Source: Teratosphaeria epicoccoides
Taxonomy: Eukaryota; Ascomycota; Dothideomycetes; Mycosphaerellales; Teratosphaeriaceae
Reading direction: 5' to 3'
Length of the DNA stretch: 64,000 bases
NCBI GenBank assembly: GCA_021401465.1
Contig: JADDMT010000001.1
Coordinates: forward strand, 1-64,000
The notes beneath the pieces were generated by a model. The model worked only from the letters and a program-made list of their open reading frames with translations, was not told the DNA's origin and did no database searches. The position numbers and the translations under genes are program-made. Shown here piece after piece: positions 33,244 to 44,671 of the stretch (position 1 is its first letter; each line of letters opens with the position of its first letter).

Positions 33244-34847
33244 TTAGTAGTCCGGCCAAGTCCCATCCACCTGATCTCTCCAAGCTCTGAAACCCCCCTT
33301 AATGTCTTTGATGCTGACCACGCCAGTAGTGCCCAGCTTGTCTAGTACAGCTTTAGCAGCAACTTGTGAATCGTTGCCATATCTACACATCACGTAGTGC
33401 TCCTTTCCAGGCTCAAGGAACAACCCGCTCCTGATGGCATTATCGAGCCAAGCATCAGCATTCCCGTACCAGGGCACGTTGACAGATCCTCTCAATGCAC
33501 AAATCGCGTACTGAGTCTCATCTCTGACGTCGATGAGGACGTTGGAGCCGTCGGTCGGAAGTCTCGAGAAGTCTCTAGCAGTGATTCGATTCGAAGGAGT
33601 AAGGACATTGATTTGCGCTGCCGCACCGCAGAAGGCAACGTAGTCCAGCGATCCACTCATCAGGCTTTGCCGAGTGATGGTAGCCATGACAGAGCAAGCG
33701 GCGCAGTCCGACTTCCTTGCGCGCATACGGACTGATCGAAACTGAGGTGTGCTGTAAGCCGAGAACGTCAGGAGTGTCGCACGAGGTGGCTCGATTTCAG
33801 TTTGCAGCCAGTCTGGCTGGGAACGCTCGATGCCTGCTGCGAGCAGCTTTACCGCTTCGAGGGCCTGCAGAACGCCCATCGCACCAACGACCGGGCCTAG
33901 AATACCGCCTTCGCCACAGCTTAGCACGCTTTCCGCTGGTGGAGGCTTTGGGAAGATGCAGCGATAGCAAGGCCCTCCAGTGGCGTCGCCGGGTGCTCGA
34001 GGCGGATTGTTGAGCACTATTAGCTGACCCTCGGTCTTGAGTGCCGAAGCCGAGACCAGAGGTCTGCCTGTCAATACGCAGGCATCAGAGATCAGGTAGC
34101 GGGAGGTGGGATGGTCTGTGCAGTCAAGAACCAGGTCGTACTGCTCAAACAGCTGCACGGCGGTTTGAGCAGACAGGTGCTGTGTGTAAGCATCGTACAC
34201 AACGTTGGGGTTGAGGCTGGGAAGGAGAAATCAGATGCAGTCCTACAGTAAATATACACCGGCTCTACGCACCCCTGAAGATACTCCACGGCGCTTTTGA
34301 CTTTGTACATGCCCACTCTCGCCGTACTGTGGGCAATTTGTCTGTGTAGGTTCGACTCTTCGACTGTGTCGCCATCAACGAGCCCCAATCTACCAACGCC
34401 GGCGCCTGCAAGGTACGCTGCAGCTGGGCAACCTAGACCGCCGACACCTACAATCAAGACTTGAGCATTCTTCAGACGCAGCTGTCCGTGCAGTCCAACT
34501 TCAGTCATGATGAGCTGACGGCCATATCTCTTGTATTCATGGTCCTCCAAGGGCCACCTTCGTTTCCCTGCTCCATTGTGTGCTGCTGGCGCACCCTCAA
34601 AGCCACCATCTTGCCGTACCTTCTGTGCTATGTCCAAGACAGGCGTGTCTCGCAGAGCGACCATCGTTTCCTCCAGCCACTCTGCGGGAAAGCCCCCCAT
34701 GTAGGCATCACTCAATTGTCTAGAGGCCTCTGCTTGATGCTCTGCTTGTTGTAGCTGCAGCTTCAAGTTCCGTAGTTGACCTTCTGTTGCTTCGATCTGC
34801 TGTTTGAGGATCCGGATCCGATCGTTTGCTGCATCGAGCGTTCCCAT
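33244..34847 (-). CDS. UBA4: Adenylyltransferase and sulfurtransferase UBA4 (MOCS3)
   Basis: Exons 34273-34847 and 33244-34216 give 515 residues. A coiled-coil N-terminus (about residues 5-45) leads into a ThiF/MoeB E1-like domain with the nucleotide loop VLIVGVGGLGCPAAAY, GLVDGDTVEESNLHRQ, and zinc cysteines in GGPCYRC and SDCAAC. A C-terminal rhodanese domain follows, with the persulfide cysteine in YVMCRYGNDSQ and the closing IKGGFRAWRDQVDGTWPDY. Uba4 adenylates and thiocarboxylates the ubiquitin-like Urm1 (and in many fungi MoaD/MOCS2A), supplying sulfur for tRNA wobble uridine thiolation and molybdenum cofactor. The 56-nt intron has a GTGCGT donor and CAG acceptor and rejoins YLQGLNPNVVYDAY. 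Confidence 0.95.
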
Positions 34848-35333
34848 TTTGCTACAACCATCCTTCCCGGTGTATTGCAATATACCGCGAATATAGGTCT
34901 CAAGCCACTGCGCTTCTTAAGCCGTGTCGTCACGTGAATCCTCACTGTTCGTGATTAGTTTACCCGCGCTGTGCGGACCACAACCTTATGTAACGAAGGC
35001 AGTCCGAATGTAGATGGTGAAGCTTATTAGATTCCACACTTGGTCAGGAATTCGGGCCTGCTGCTGACTCATACAACACAGACACTTACTGGTTGCCTAT
35101 GGAGCCAGCAACCATAGATTGAATCTACCAGGAGGACGTTACGCCAGCGAGAAATTAGTCAACAATCAGGCAGCTTCAGAGGGAAACGGCAGGTGCTATC
35201 GAGGTCCGCAAAGTGACATTACCGACCAAGAAGAGAAGCGAAGTTCTCTTAGACGCACTACTGTACCCCCTAGATGCTCCTATGCCAAAGACTGTCCCTG
35301 CTATTGTCCACATTGGATCAATGCCTACTTGGG
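34848..35333. other. Short intergenic region
   Basis: This is the UBA4 promoter and the 3' flank of the CorA-like gene, both on the minus strand. Nothing else is supported. Confidence 0.45.
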
Positions 35334-37715
35334 CTACACGCTTAAGTGACTGCTGACTGCTCGCTTCCTCTCCTTCATCCACATCTTCACCAGCGTCGAG
35401 CTTGGCGCCCTGTCCAGCTTCGAGCGCTCATGGTGCACTGCCGATTTTACATCTGCCTCGCAGTCTTCGATCTGTGGCTCTGCCTTCTCTGATAGATGTG
35501 GGAAGACGGATGGCCGTCGAGAACTCACGCCTGCCGCAACTTTCGCAGGCACTCGCCGTTGGTTGTGCTCAACATTTACCTCCACGCCTGGATCATCCTG
35601 ATCATGGGCCGTGGCGGTACCTGGACAGCCGCAACTGAAGATCCATTTTAGGAATCTGCCGACGAGCCGGAGCAAGTAGGCAGTCTTGCGCTTCCACCAG
35701 TGCATACCTGGTGTGGTGTTGAGCGAGCCGATAAGGACGAAGAAGGGCACGCATACCGCAGCCGTGACGGCTCCGACGGCCCAATAGTGCTACAGAAAGC
35801 AGAAACCATGAGCTCAGTGGGTGTCTCCACCACAACGCCCAGGCGTCTTTCCAGCGGACAGACTTACCCGCTCAGTAGGCATGTTGGTGATGCCAAAGAT
35901 CGAAGTGACGAATGTCAGCGGTACCACTTGAGGTTAGTGAATGATTTCTCCGTCGGAATGGCGTGTTCATTTGCTCACGAAAGAAGATCGAGACAAGGGT
36001 CAGTAGCTTGGTATTATGGCCTTGCACAATGGTGACTTCGGTACTTTCAACCGACTTGCGGCTCTCTACGAGACAATAGTCAGCATCAACCATATGGATA
36101 CCCTCTGCGTCAAACGTACCCTGTATCGATGTGCCTTTGAAAAGCTGCTCTTTGAGGCCAAGAATCGCCTCTCGCCGTTCAGTGTTCTCCGCAATGAGCT
36201 TTCGGAGGTTGCTCATTTCTGCCTCGAATTTCTTCTGAAGGCTCGCCATCTTCTTCCTGTAGTAAGTACTCCGGCCGCTATCCCGCTGCAGGAGCGGCCA
36301 TAACGTCTCGTGCGTTCCTTCCCAGAATAGTGAAATTGTCTTCATAAGCATCGATGATCAGCCTGATACTCTCGCTCACCATTCCAAGCGTCTGGTAAGC
36401 CCAGAAGTATCTTCGAGAGTACGTGAACTTGCCATCCTCGAACAAAAGCTTGTCTCTAAGGCTAGAGTCGAAGATATATTCCAGTGGCGGCGTTACAAGC
36501 TGAGATATCTGCCGATAGACGTCTTCGAAGCGCTTTTGAGCATCGCGATACTCGCCAAGCAAAGTCACCATGAATGCTTCGGCCCCATTGACGTAGTGCT
36601 TGGTAGAGTCCTGAACGTCCATGGTTGAGTGCCAGTCAGGATTGCACTGCAGGTTCAATACATGCCGAGACGACCAAGGATCATATACATGACCATGGCT
36701 ATTGGTTGCTCGTCGGTCGGGGTTGCGAATCTTGCGGATCGGAGGACCATAAAGTGGCAATGCTACGACGGAACTGCAGCGTGTTATAGGTATGTGACGC
36801 GACTTTCGTTGCTGCCCTTGGGAGTCCACGAATTGCCACTGCATTGGCATACAGCCTTCTCCCACAGTAGTGAAGTACTCGAAACTGAAGAAGCTACTTT
36901 GCCTCCTTTCGTCGTTGCTAAATGCACGATGCATATGCGCAGTTGTCCCACCATGCGCAACGAGCTGCGTGAAAAGCTCATCAACGTCAAATATGCCATT
37001 GAGCGTGTGGTGCGCCGCGCCCAAGAGCACTGGACTAGGCTCCCGCAAAATTGTGATCCTGCCCACGGCTAGTCGTTCTTTTGGTGGCTGATTGATCTCT
37101 TTGCTCGCATGCCATATGGCTTGGGCCCTTGAGTCTGCTGCTGTATATGCTGACAGTCCACGGCTAATGATGCACCATCCGGACCGATATCGAATATCTG
37201 ATAGTCGCTGAGATGACTGCCACAACAGGTCCGTTGCGTATTGTGATAAGCGGGCTGTGCTGCAAACGATTGCGCTCGTCCAGGATATAATGCAATACGC
37301 TCTTGCCATGAGAATCCCAAGGATATGTGTTCAAATGTCGGCGGAGGGACTCCTCATCAAATCTTTGGGCTTTCAGAGGTGTCGAGACGTACAGATCTTC
37401 GTCATCGTCCTCGTCATCCGAGTCGCCTGTCTTTCGCGAGCCAGAGGATGCTGTCAGTGTCTGCAGTCCAGCTGAAGTCTTTCTATTGTATATGCTTGGC
37501 CGGTCTGCCGTTGACTGCGAGATGGATTGTCGAGGTGATCGAGGCTCAATTGTGGAAGCTCTGTGTGTTGGCAGACCTTCTCGTGTAGACTGCAAGGCTG
37601 TCGCGGCCAAATCTTGTGCGAGCAGTTCGTGTGCCTGCTTGAAAACCTCAAGATAAGCATCTCTCTGTGCGTCGAGCCGCTTCAGGAGCTCAATGATCTG
37701 CTCCGCGTTCTCCAT
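35334..37715 (-). CDS. CorA-like Mg2+ transporter family protein with a broken reading frame
   Basis: The family resemblance is to fungal CorA-type proteins with a large soluble N-terminus. Conserved blocks appear in order: FDEESLRRHLNTYPWD, DYQIFDIGPDGASL, ERLAVGRITILREPSP, HYVNGAEAFMVTLL, KLLFEDGKFTYSRRYFWA, ESRKSVESTEVTIVQGHN, PLTFVTSIFGITNMPTER and CVPFFVLIGSLNTTPG. The two membrane helices surround FGITNMP, where classic CorA has GMN. The 3' splicing is regular (introns 36066-36119, 35927-35978 and 35790-35867; final exon 35334-35789). The N-terminal two thirds, however, lie in different frames that no good intron connects: near 37205-37260, near 37100-37165 and at 36321-36336. It may be a recent pseudogene, or the assembly may carry indels. 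CorA proteins move divalent cations. Confidence 0.6.
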
Positions 37716-39545
37716 CGAAGCCGATGAAAGCGTCTCTTCTGAGGCGAAGAATGCAAACGAGAAACATCACTGTGGCCATGAGACTGAATCCAAGCCGCAC
37801 ACAATATTTGTGTGGCAGCTATTTGAGACTAGCCATTATGCCTTGCAGGTGCAGCAAGCCGTACCGCCCGCTCAAAATCGCCCCAGCGATCTAGACATGT
37901 AATCAGTGTCTCCGCCCTTGGCCTCTTAAGACGAATATGTGGCAATCAGGAGCATCCACGCATGCAAGAGGAAGACGCTGGCAAGAGAGACCTGCAAAGT
38001 CGCATGAGGACAGGAGGCCGCGACCAAACGCGAAGGTCCAACGTGTGTATAGTCGATCAACGTGTAGCTAAATCCTGCCAATATGCTCTGATCTGCCAGC
38101 TGCAACATGCAGTTCCACCTCATGATTCATCTTTTAGATACGGCCTCGTTGGTGTCGCCAGCAGTCACTCAATTACACGGCTCGACCGCTGCTATTCCCT
38201 GGTATGTTACACCGATACCATGGTGAGGGTTGGCTCTGACATGACGCGGGAGTCCTGGACAAACACATCCTTTCGACCCGAGAGCCTTTCTACCATTATG
38301 CCTCGCAGCTTTCAGTGCAGGAGGCTTCTCTGCATGTCGGCTCAGGAGCCGCCAAGGCACCCGGCTGCAAGAACGATCACGGCATTACAAGTGTCGCACC
38401 TTCCGGCACTGATCAGTCTAGAAAGTCCGATGGTCTCGAGTTGAATCCCACACCCTTCTCCCGTTCACGCTAGAAAGGCATGCCGCGGCTCGCCTGAGAC
38501 ACGTACTCGTTGCGCTGCAGGCTTGCCTGTGTAATCAGCAGGCAAAGCAGAACGACACCGTGACACTAATGCTGAGAAACACAAGGATCCGCCGCCTCCA
38601 TCAACCCACAGGCTCGTGCTCGCCACCGTCTTCCCGCTGATGAAGGCGCCACACTCCCATCTCGAGTCCCATCAGCAGCTTCCACGTAGCCACACCCCCG
38701 CTACGTAGTCGTCTGACCACCCGCAGGAGCTGTGCCGCTGATTTGACGCGTTCCTGGTCAAGCCACATCTGTCATTGATGAGCGCTGCCCAAGTCCCGGT
38801 AATCGAGGGGCGGCCAGCGGCATGTCGAGCGTGCGCCGTGACTCGTGGCAGGAGTGCAAACGCAGAGACCGTGTTTTTCTCGTGCCAAAGCTTTCTGTTT
38901 CCTTCCAAAACTTGCTCCGCCATACAGTGCAGGCATATAGAGTTTCATCTAGTGATCATAGCGGTGATAGCAAGCCGCCGTACAACGTGCAATTCACAGA
39001 CTCATGTTACTACTAAGGTAGCACTACTCAGTCTTCACCTACTCATTCGATTCCGCCGTTTCTTTGTATCCGGGCTCTCCCCACACCCGGACGGCTATAC
39101 ACCCACACGGCGGCACGCGCAAAGAATCCACTTCCATCAAGCAAACCTCGCATCATCACTTCGCGAACCATCCGGATCAACGAGCTCGAACGAGAGCACC
39201 GGCGCGGTCACCGCCCAAACACCTCCGTCCCACCGCTAAAGCTACAGAAACTGCCGTTCCTCCCAGCGCAAGGACGACGACGGACACCTGCAGTACCGAG
39301 CTGTGCCTGGCTGCAAGACCGAATTTGACCAGCTGTCCCGGCGTTTTAGCAGCATCACAGGCAAAGCGAGGCTTATGGCATGTGTATGACGCAGATCACA
39401 AACAGTCTGGTCCTTTGTGCCGGAGAAAAGTGACTGAAGATGCTGGTGGCCCGATTATGAAGGGACTTATGCCTCCTTTGTGCAATACTATTGGATGGAT
39501 GCCTGACCTGCATTTGGGACGAGAGGTTACGAGGATATTGTAGAC
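37716..39545. other. Gene-free stretch between divergent genes
   Basis: About 1.8 kb between the CorA-like gene (-) and VAC7 (+). Open frames up to 160 codons have no coding signature. The part nearest VAC7 is probably its leader and promoter. Confidence 0.4.
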
Positions 39546-42545
39546 ATGTCGGTCAATGAACAGAGCTCGGCGAGCTCGGATTATCGGAGTGTGACTGGAC
39601 AAAAAGAGCCGCCGGAACCTGCTGCTGCGAGCGCAAGCTCCAGCTCCAGCAGCAGCATGACGACGCCCACGCCTACGCCCAATCCCAGTCAGAGCCAGAA
39701 TGCGTCGCAAAGCAACGCATCAGTTCCGCAGCAACGACAGGCATCAACATCGATAACGGCATCAGCTCCGCCAAACCTGATCCCTGCGTCGTTCACATCT
39801 GCGAAGAGTAGCCCACAGACCTCACGAAACACATCGCCAGTACGCAAGGACAGTCGGCCGCAGAGTCTGACTGGACCAATAACAGGGCAGCCATCAGCCG
39901 CGGCCATACAACGAGCGCTATCGGCGACATCCATACCACAATTGCAGCAGCCTGGGAACGGTCCTATATCTGAAGCAGTCTCGAGGCTGCCAAGAACCGC
40001 TAAGAGCATAAGTGGATCAGGCATGAACACGCCAGAATGGCCTGTTTCGCCACGGCTGAAATCACCACCACCAACTCTGACGAACTCTCGCAAAGGGTCC
40101 GCGGCCATGCTAAGGAAATCAGAGGCGACCAATGCGCCTCCCAGTATCAAAGTGGAGGATGCGACTCAACAAACGGCTACGCCGTCTAAATTTCAAGGCG
40201 ACGAGCCACGGAGGACAGAACAGCAGTTGCAGCCACCGACAAAAGTATCATCAAGAGGCCCTAGTGGGAAGAGCATGCTGGAGACGGTGGAAGAGACAAG
40301 CTCGGACTCTGTGCGTGAGTCACCAGCGGCTCTGCACGCTTCTGCAGAGTTGAAGTATCTTACGAGGATACCTCAAGAGGACAACCCTGCCACGAGAAAA
40401 GAGGGGCAGGAAAGTGATAAGCATGCGCCCTATGGAGAAAGTGGCAATGAGAGTACTGGCAGCAAGGTAGGCAGACGAGGCAGGAGCTCCTCAATATCGG
40501 ATCAGATCAAGGGCGTGTCTCAGCAGAAGCGACCAGGGACGAAGAGCTACACACCGCTGGCATCAGCCAAGTCACGGCAGGCGGATGGCAAGCAGAACAT
40601 GACCGTCGAGACCGAGACCGTGGCGTCAATTCCGCAGTCAGCGCTCAATCTAGGCGACCGAACAGGGAGCGGACGGATAGATCCAAGTGGTCCCCTGCGA
40701 CCCAGACCCAGCACCGAGACGATCCGGCCTAAAAAGGAGCGCAGGAAGCCTCCGCCAAAGGCGAGAAGCCTCACCCAAGGTACCGGTATGTATACTACGT
40801 CCGTTAGATCGCCTTTGCTTGTGCAGAAAGATTCTTTTGAGCACACACGTTCTGAACCTAGTGCTTTATCTGAATCTTGTGACTCCTCAACGAGTCCCAT
40901 CACAGAAGATGCCGAGCGAACGCCTCGGCCGTGGCACGAAGGTTATTGGCCGCGTTTTCCTATTATTTCACGACCTAACAATTACGTACGAACAATGTCT
41001 GATAAATGGTTGCGCAAAGCTTCCTCAAAGGCCGACATATTCGAAGCGCGAGTATCGAGCACCATGGACGAGGCGAACACAAGCGATTCCGACGAGACTT
41101 TGATATTGAACACCGATCTAGCACCGGTGGAGCAGGCGCGACGACCAAGACACCACTCCAGGACGCCGAGCGTCGCTTCCTCGCACAGCGTGGCAGATCA
41201 GAGATCAGGTGGCGTCCGAGGCTTGGAGAATATGCTGGGTGACCGGCGAGTGGCGGGCAAGCGCAGTATGAAATTCTCCAACAATGCGTACAACGAAGAC
41301 AGTCCGGATAGCAAGAATGGGACGATCAGGAGCGGCCACGCAAGACATTATGGAAAGTTTGGTCGAGGTGGAAGTCATGGTGGGAATTATGACCCGGATT
41401 CTCCATTCACGCAAGCCAGCAAGCTACGGAACACACATGCGAATGTGCGACAGTCACGGCCAAATTCTCCGAGAAGCCCGCAGACTATGCAGCCAGCCCG
41501 ACCGCCCGGATTGTTTCCCAGGAAGGAGCAATCGTTTGACATGGAAGGAGTGGTCGCAGACGACGAACGGACACCTTTGATGGGTACTGTACGCACGCCG
41601 CGGACGCCGCGACATGCTCGACGGTTACATGTGGGCGACGGATCTGTCAGGTCGATCGACGAGTACTACAGTGCGCGTGATGGTGCTTGGTGCAGTCGGT
41701 TTAGCGGCTGTCTTCTCGGTCTCCTGGTTGTATTGCTCGTTGTCATGAGCGCAGTTGGCTTCTTGCTTATGAGCAACAGGCCAATGTTCGATGTGAAGAT
41801 CAAGAGAATCCAAAACGTGTTGGCCAGCGAGCAAGAACTGATGCTGGATCTTCTGGTCGGAGCCACGAACCCAAACGCATTGGGCATCACGATCACGGAG
41901 ATGGATGTCAATATTTTTGCGAAGAGCAAACATTCTGGTAGTGGCGTGACCCCCAACGTCACGAGCAGCACAACGCAACCGTTGAGACGCAGAGATAGGA
42001 GATGGCATGGAACTGAAAGTCCGGAGGCAAAGAACCGTGATTCGAGTCCATGGCAGGATCTATCTGGACACTGGCATGCTCCCTCCACTTCGGGAAAGAA
42101 TCGCGATGATGGACCTGATCCGCCAGATGACGGCGATCTAGACTCCGATGTCCACACCATGCTCCTTGGCCGAATTTTCCACTTCGATCAAGCTCTTACA
42201 TTTGAAGGTAGTCCTATCAAGCGACACGAGCACTATAGCGTGGGCGAATTGCGCTTGATGCATCCAGGCAACAAGACGGAGACCGGTGGAACCGCACGGT
42301 GGGAGAGCATTCTGCAGCATCCTTTCGAGCTCATTGTCAGAGGTGTGCTCAAGTATGGAATGCCTGTCAGCGGTAGGCCGGTATCTGTTGGAGTCGGAGC
42401 TAGCGTGGAAGTGCATCCCGAAGATGGCGTTGATGATTTGGGTAGAATGCGTATCACGCCAGTCAAGCATGAAGAGCATTGGCAGTGGATTGACTGGGAT
42501 GCAGTCAAGGACGCTCTGGACAAAGAAAATGAGACCGGAGGATAG
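39546..42545 (+). CDS. VAC7: VAC7-like vacuolar regulator of PI(3,5)P2 synthesis
   Basis: A single exon of 999 codons. The first 700 residues are disordered and rich in Ser, Pro, Thr and Gln, with many TP sites. One membrane helix (FSGCLLGLLVVLLVVMSAVG) precedes a conserved lumenal domain: IQNVLASEQELMLDLLVGA, NPNALGITITEMDVNIFAK, MLLGRIFHFDQALTFEGSPI and HPFELIVRGVLKYGMPVS. This is the Vac7 family signature. In yeast Vac7 activates the Fab1 lipid kinase on the vacuole and controls vacuole size and inheritance. A cluster of Arg residues and acidic DDERTPLMG lies just before the helix. It is followed on the same strand by HFI1. Confidence 0.9.
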   Translation: MSVNEQSSASSDYRSVTGQKEPPEPAAASASSSSSSSMTTPTPTPNPSQSQNASQSNASVPQQRQASTSITASAPPNLIPASFTSAKSSPQTSRNTSPVRKDSRPQSLTGPITGQPSAAAIQRALSATSIPQLQQPGNGPISEAVSRLPRTAKSISGSGMNTPEWPVSPRLKSPPPTLTNSRKGSAAMLRKSEATNAPPSIKVEDATQQTATPSKFQGDEPRRTEQQLQPPTKVSSRGPSGKSMLETVEETSSDSVRESPAALHASAELKYLTRIPQEDNPATRKEGQESDKHAPYGESGNESTGSKVGRRGRSSSISDQIKGVSQQKRPGTKSYTPLASAKSRQADGKQNMTVETETVASIPQSALNLGDRTGSGRIDPSGPLRPRPSTETIRPKKERRKPPPKARSLTQGTGMYTTSVRSPLLVQKDSFEHTRSEPSALSESCDSSTSPITEDAERTPRPWHEGYWPRFPIISRPNNYVRTMSDKWLRKASSKADIFEARVSSTMDEANTSDSDETLILNTDLAPVEQARRPRHHSRTPSVASSHSVADQRSGGVRGLENMLGDRRVAGKRSMKFSNNAYNEDSPDSKNGTIRSGHARHYGKFGRGGSHGGNYDPDSPFTQASKLRNTHANVRQSRPNSPRSPQTMQPARPPGLFPRKEQSFDMEGVVADDERTPLMGTVRTPRTPRHARRLHVGDGSVRSIDEYYSARDGAWCSRFSGCLLGLLVVLLVVMSAVGFLLMSNRPMFDVKIKRIQNVLASEQELMLDLLVGATNPNALGITITEMDVNIFAKSKHSGSGVTPNVTSSTTQPLRRRDRRWHGTESPEAKNRDSSPWQDLSGHWHAPSTSGKNRDDGPDPPDDGDLDSDVHTMLLGRIFHFDQALTFEGSPIKRHEHYSVGELRLMHPGNKTETGGTARWESILQHPFELIVRGVLKYGMPVSGRPVSVGVGASVEVHPEDGVDDLGRMRITPVKHEEHWQWIDWDAVKDALDKENETGG

Positions 42546-43327
42546 AGAAACCCTCCACAAGCGAACAAGGAGATGAAGAGCTGATTCCAAGGTCGACCGC
42601 CAATCTTCGAACTTCTCTGGTGCATACGACTACGTTTTCGAGTATTAGGTTCACAGCGTTCTAGCGACAAATTTGATCACACGACTTATCGAGCAACCAG
42701 GATTGGCGCAAATTTATAGATCCCATGGCATCTTAAGACCAGGAAATGAGATAGGCTAGTGACAGGGATTGTAGTGGTTATTGGGCATTTTCCATGGGTC
42801 CATATGCACAAAATCGGCGGAGCACAGAATGGACCGTCCCCTGGCAACGAGAATGGTTTGGCTCAACGCCTCCCTTTTGTATACGATACATTTGAAGACC
42901 CAGATTCTTGGGAAGTTGGACAGAATTATGTACCATGGAACCCCGCGCAGGCTCGCTATTGCTGTGACTATGGCCGACGATGAAAGCGAGATCTCTGGGG
43001 TTCTAGATGCCATCAGGGGGCATTTCGCAGTGAGGAACATCATGCCTGCCTGCATGATTCGTGCGCGGAGATTGAGGCTCTGCGGGACGTGCCGCGCCGT
43101 CTCCACATCGCGCCATTAGGCTCACATGCAAAGATGATCTTCCTTTGTACTTCTGCCGTCCATTATGCGATCGAGCTGAATGTGGGCCGACGAGCGTATA
43201 TCGATTGCTGCGGCAGAGAAGGCGCCGGGACCATTGTCTGTATGGAAGCAACAGGAGGGGCACGCATTTTTACATCAGTATAACCACTGAGACGAGCACG
43301 TCGTCCTGCCATACCCCAGTCGCGATC
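42546..43327. other. Intergenic region VAC7-HFI1
   Basis: This holds the 3' end of VAC7 and the HFI1 promoter. The HFI1 frame is open upstream of its ATG as far as 43145, but that part lacks homology and coding bias. No further gene is seen. Confidence 0.45.
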
Positions 43328-44659
43328 ATGAACCCCGCCGACCTAACCCTTCCCACCATTTCGCCGACTGTCACGAACAAGACGCTTCCCGCAGCCCAGT
43401 CAAACGGCACAAAGAATGGCGGACGCACTTCAGTGCCGCGGGTGGACCTGGAACCCATCTACACCCAACTGAAGTCTGCGCTTGGTGACCTGTGGACTGA
43501 ATATAAAATTGCTACAAATGCCTTCGTGTGCGGCAATATCAACCAAGCGGAGCTATCGTGGGTTCTGGCGCCTGTGCTCTCACCTGCGCAATCAGTTATA
43601 ACCAGCGTAGACCCAACAAAGAGCCCGGTATCGACACTGCATCTGCATAATACCTTGGTCACGGCATTATTTGTAAATGCGTCAGGAAGAGATGCTCCAC
43701 CGCAAGATGTCGCTCCGTGGGTGGCAGCAACGGAAAAGGTGAGCTCGGGCTCCAAGAATGCTGGCTCGGGCGTTGGAAGTGATCGAGGAGAAGAGAGGTT
43801 GAAAAGGGAGGTCATGGGAATGCATGCTCGAGATCGACGGCGCATCAAAGGACTCAAAGAAGGTTCCAAAAGAGATGGCACTGGTGATGGGCTGAAAGAG
43901 ATCAAGGACTATCATCATGAGCTTGCTGTCAAAGCCGCCAAGACAAGTGCGAGGGGCGCTGAGGGTGGAGAGGACGGTGGCTTGGGAAGTGGACGAACGA
44001 GTTGGGACCTCGAGAGCCGAAGACGATATGCGCAGCCGCTTGCATCGGAGACGCTGGAGTTTCCGACTGTTGGAGAGGTACAAGCGCGTATAGAACCAAT
44101 TGCCACGGAATCGGGCATCCTGGGAGGAACTCAGTCCTCTCTTCAAATTTGCGCCGAATTCTTGGTCCAGGCCGCAGAAAATTATTTGAAAGAAAAGCTG
44201 GGGAGCCTGTTGCAACAGTCGAGGAGCAACGGCGAGCATTGCATACAAACCGCTAAGTTCCGGAGACAGCTCTGGCGAGAGGAAGAGGATATCGAGCGTG
44301 GAGCTCTGCAAATGCATGCCACAGGCCTTCTGCCTGTCCAGATGGAAGTTCTGAGAGAACGCGAACCATTGGGCCTGCAAGACATCCGGCTTGGCTTTCT
44401 TAACAACGACCCTTACCTGCGGCAAAACCCGTTTGCAAGAGAAATCGTCTGGGACAAGCGGTATCCGGAGATCAGCACGAGGTCTCTGAGTATAGGATCC
44501 GGCAAGAGAGCAACTATGAACGGGGCTGTGGAGCACAGCGCGCCAGATGATGCCGAAGGTCTGGCTGTGGACGATGACGTGTACTGGCAAGGGACTGAGC
44601 TGGGCCAAAGGGATGACTTGATGAGCGTGCTGGACGGTTGCTTGGTTGGCGGAGGCTAG
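43328..44659 (+). CDS. HFI1: SAGA complex subunit HFI1 / ADA1
   Basis: Intronless, 443 residues from the ATG at 43328 (MNPADLTL). The N-terminal block RVDLEPIYTQLKSALGDLWTEYKIA and following FVCGNINQAELSWVL match the SAGA-Tad1/Ada1 family, and the C-terminal half (SLQICAEFLVQAAENYLKEKL) provides the histone-fold-like segment expected to pair with Spt7. The protein ends in DLMSVLDGCLVGGG, the natural Ada1 terminus as I recall it. Hfi1/Ada1 is a core scaffold of the SAGA coactivator and histone acetyltransferase complex in the nucleus. The middle is low-complexity and basic (KREVMGMHARDRRRIKGLKE). The stop codon is only 12 bp from the next ATG on the same strand. Confidence 0.92.
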   Translation: MNPADLTLPTISPTVTNKTLPAAQSNGTKNGGRTSVPRVDLEPIYTQLKSALGDLWTEYKIATNAFVCGNINQAELSWVLAPVLSPAQSVITSVDPTKSPVSTLHLHNTLVTALFVNASGRDAPPQDVAPWVAATEKVSSGSKNAGSGVGSDRGEERLKREVMGMHARDRRRIKGLKEGSKRDGTGDGLKEIKDYHHELAVKAAKTSARGAEGGEDGGLGSGRTSWDLESRRRYAQPLASETLEFPTVGEVQARIEPIATESGILGGTQSSLQICAEFLVQAAENYLKEKLGSLLQQSRSNGEHCIQTAKFRRQLWREEEDIERGALQMHATGLLPVQMEVLREREPLGLQDIRLGFLNNDPYLRQNPFAREIVWDKRYPEISTRSLSIGSGKRATMNGAVEHSAPDDAEGLAVDDDVYWQGTELGQRDDLMSVLDGCLVGGG

Positions 44660-44671
44660 AAGCAGACGCAG

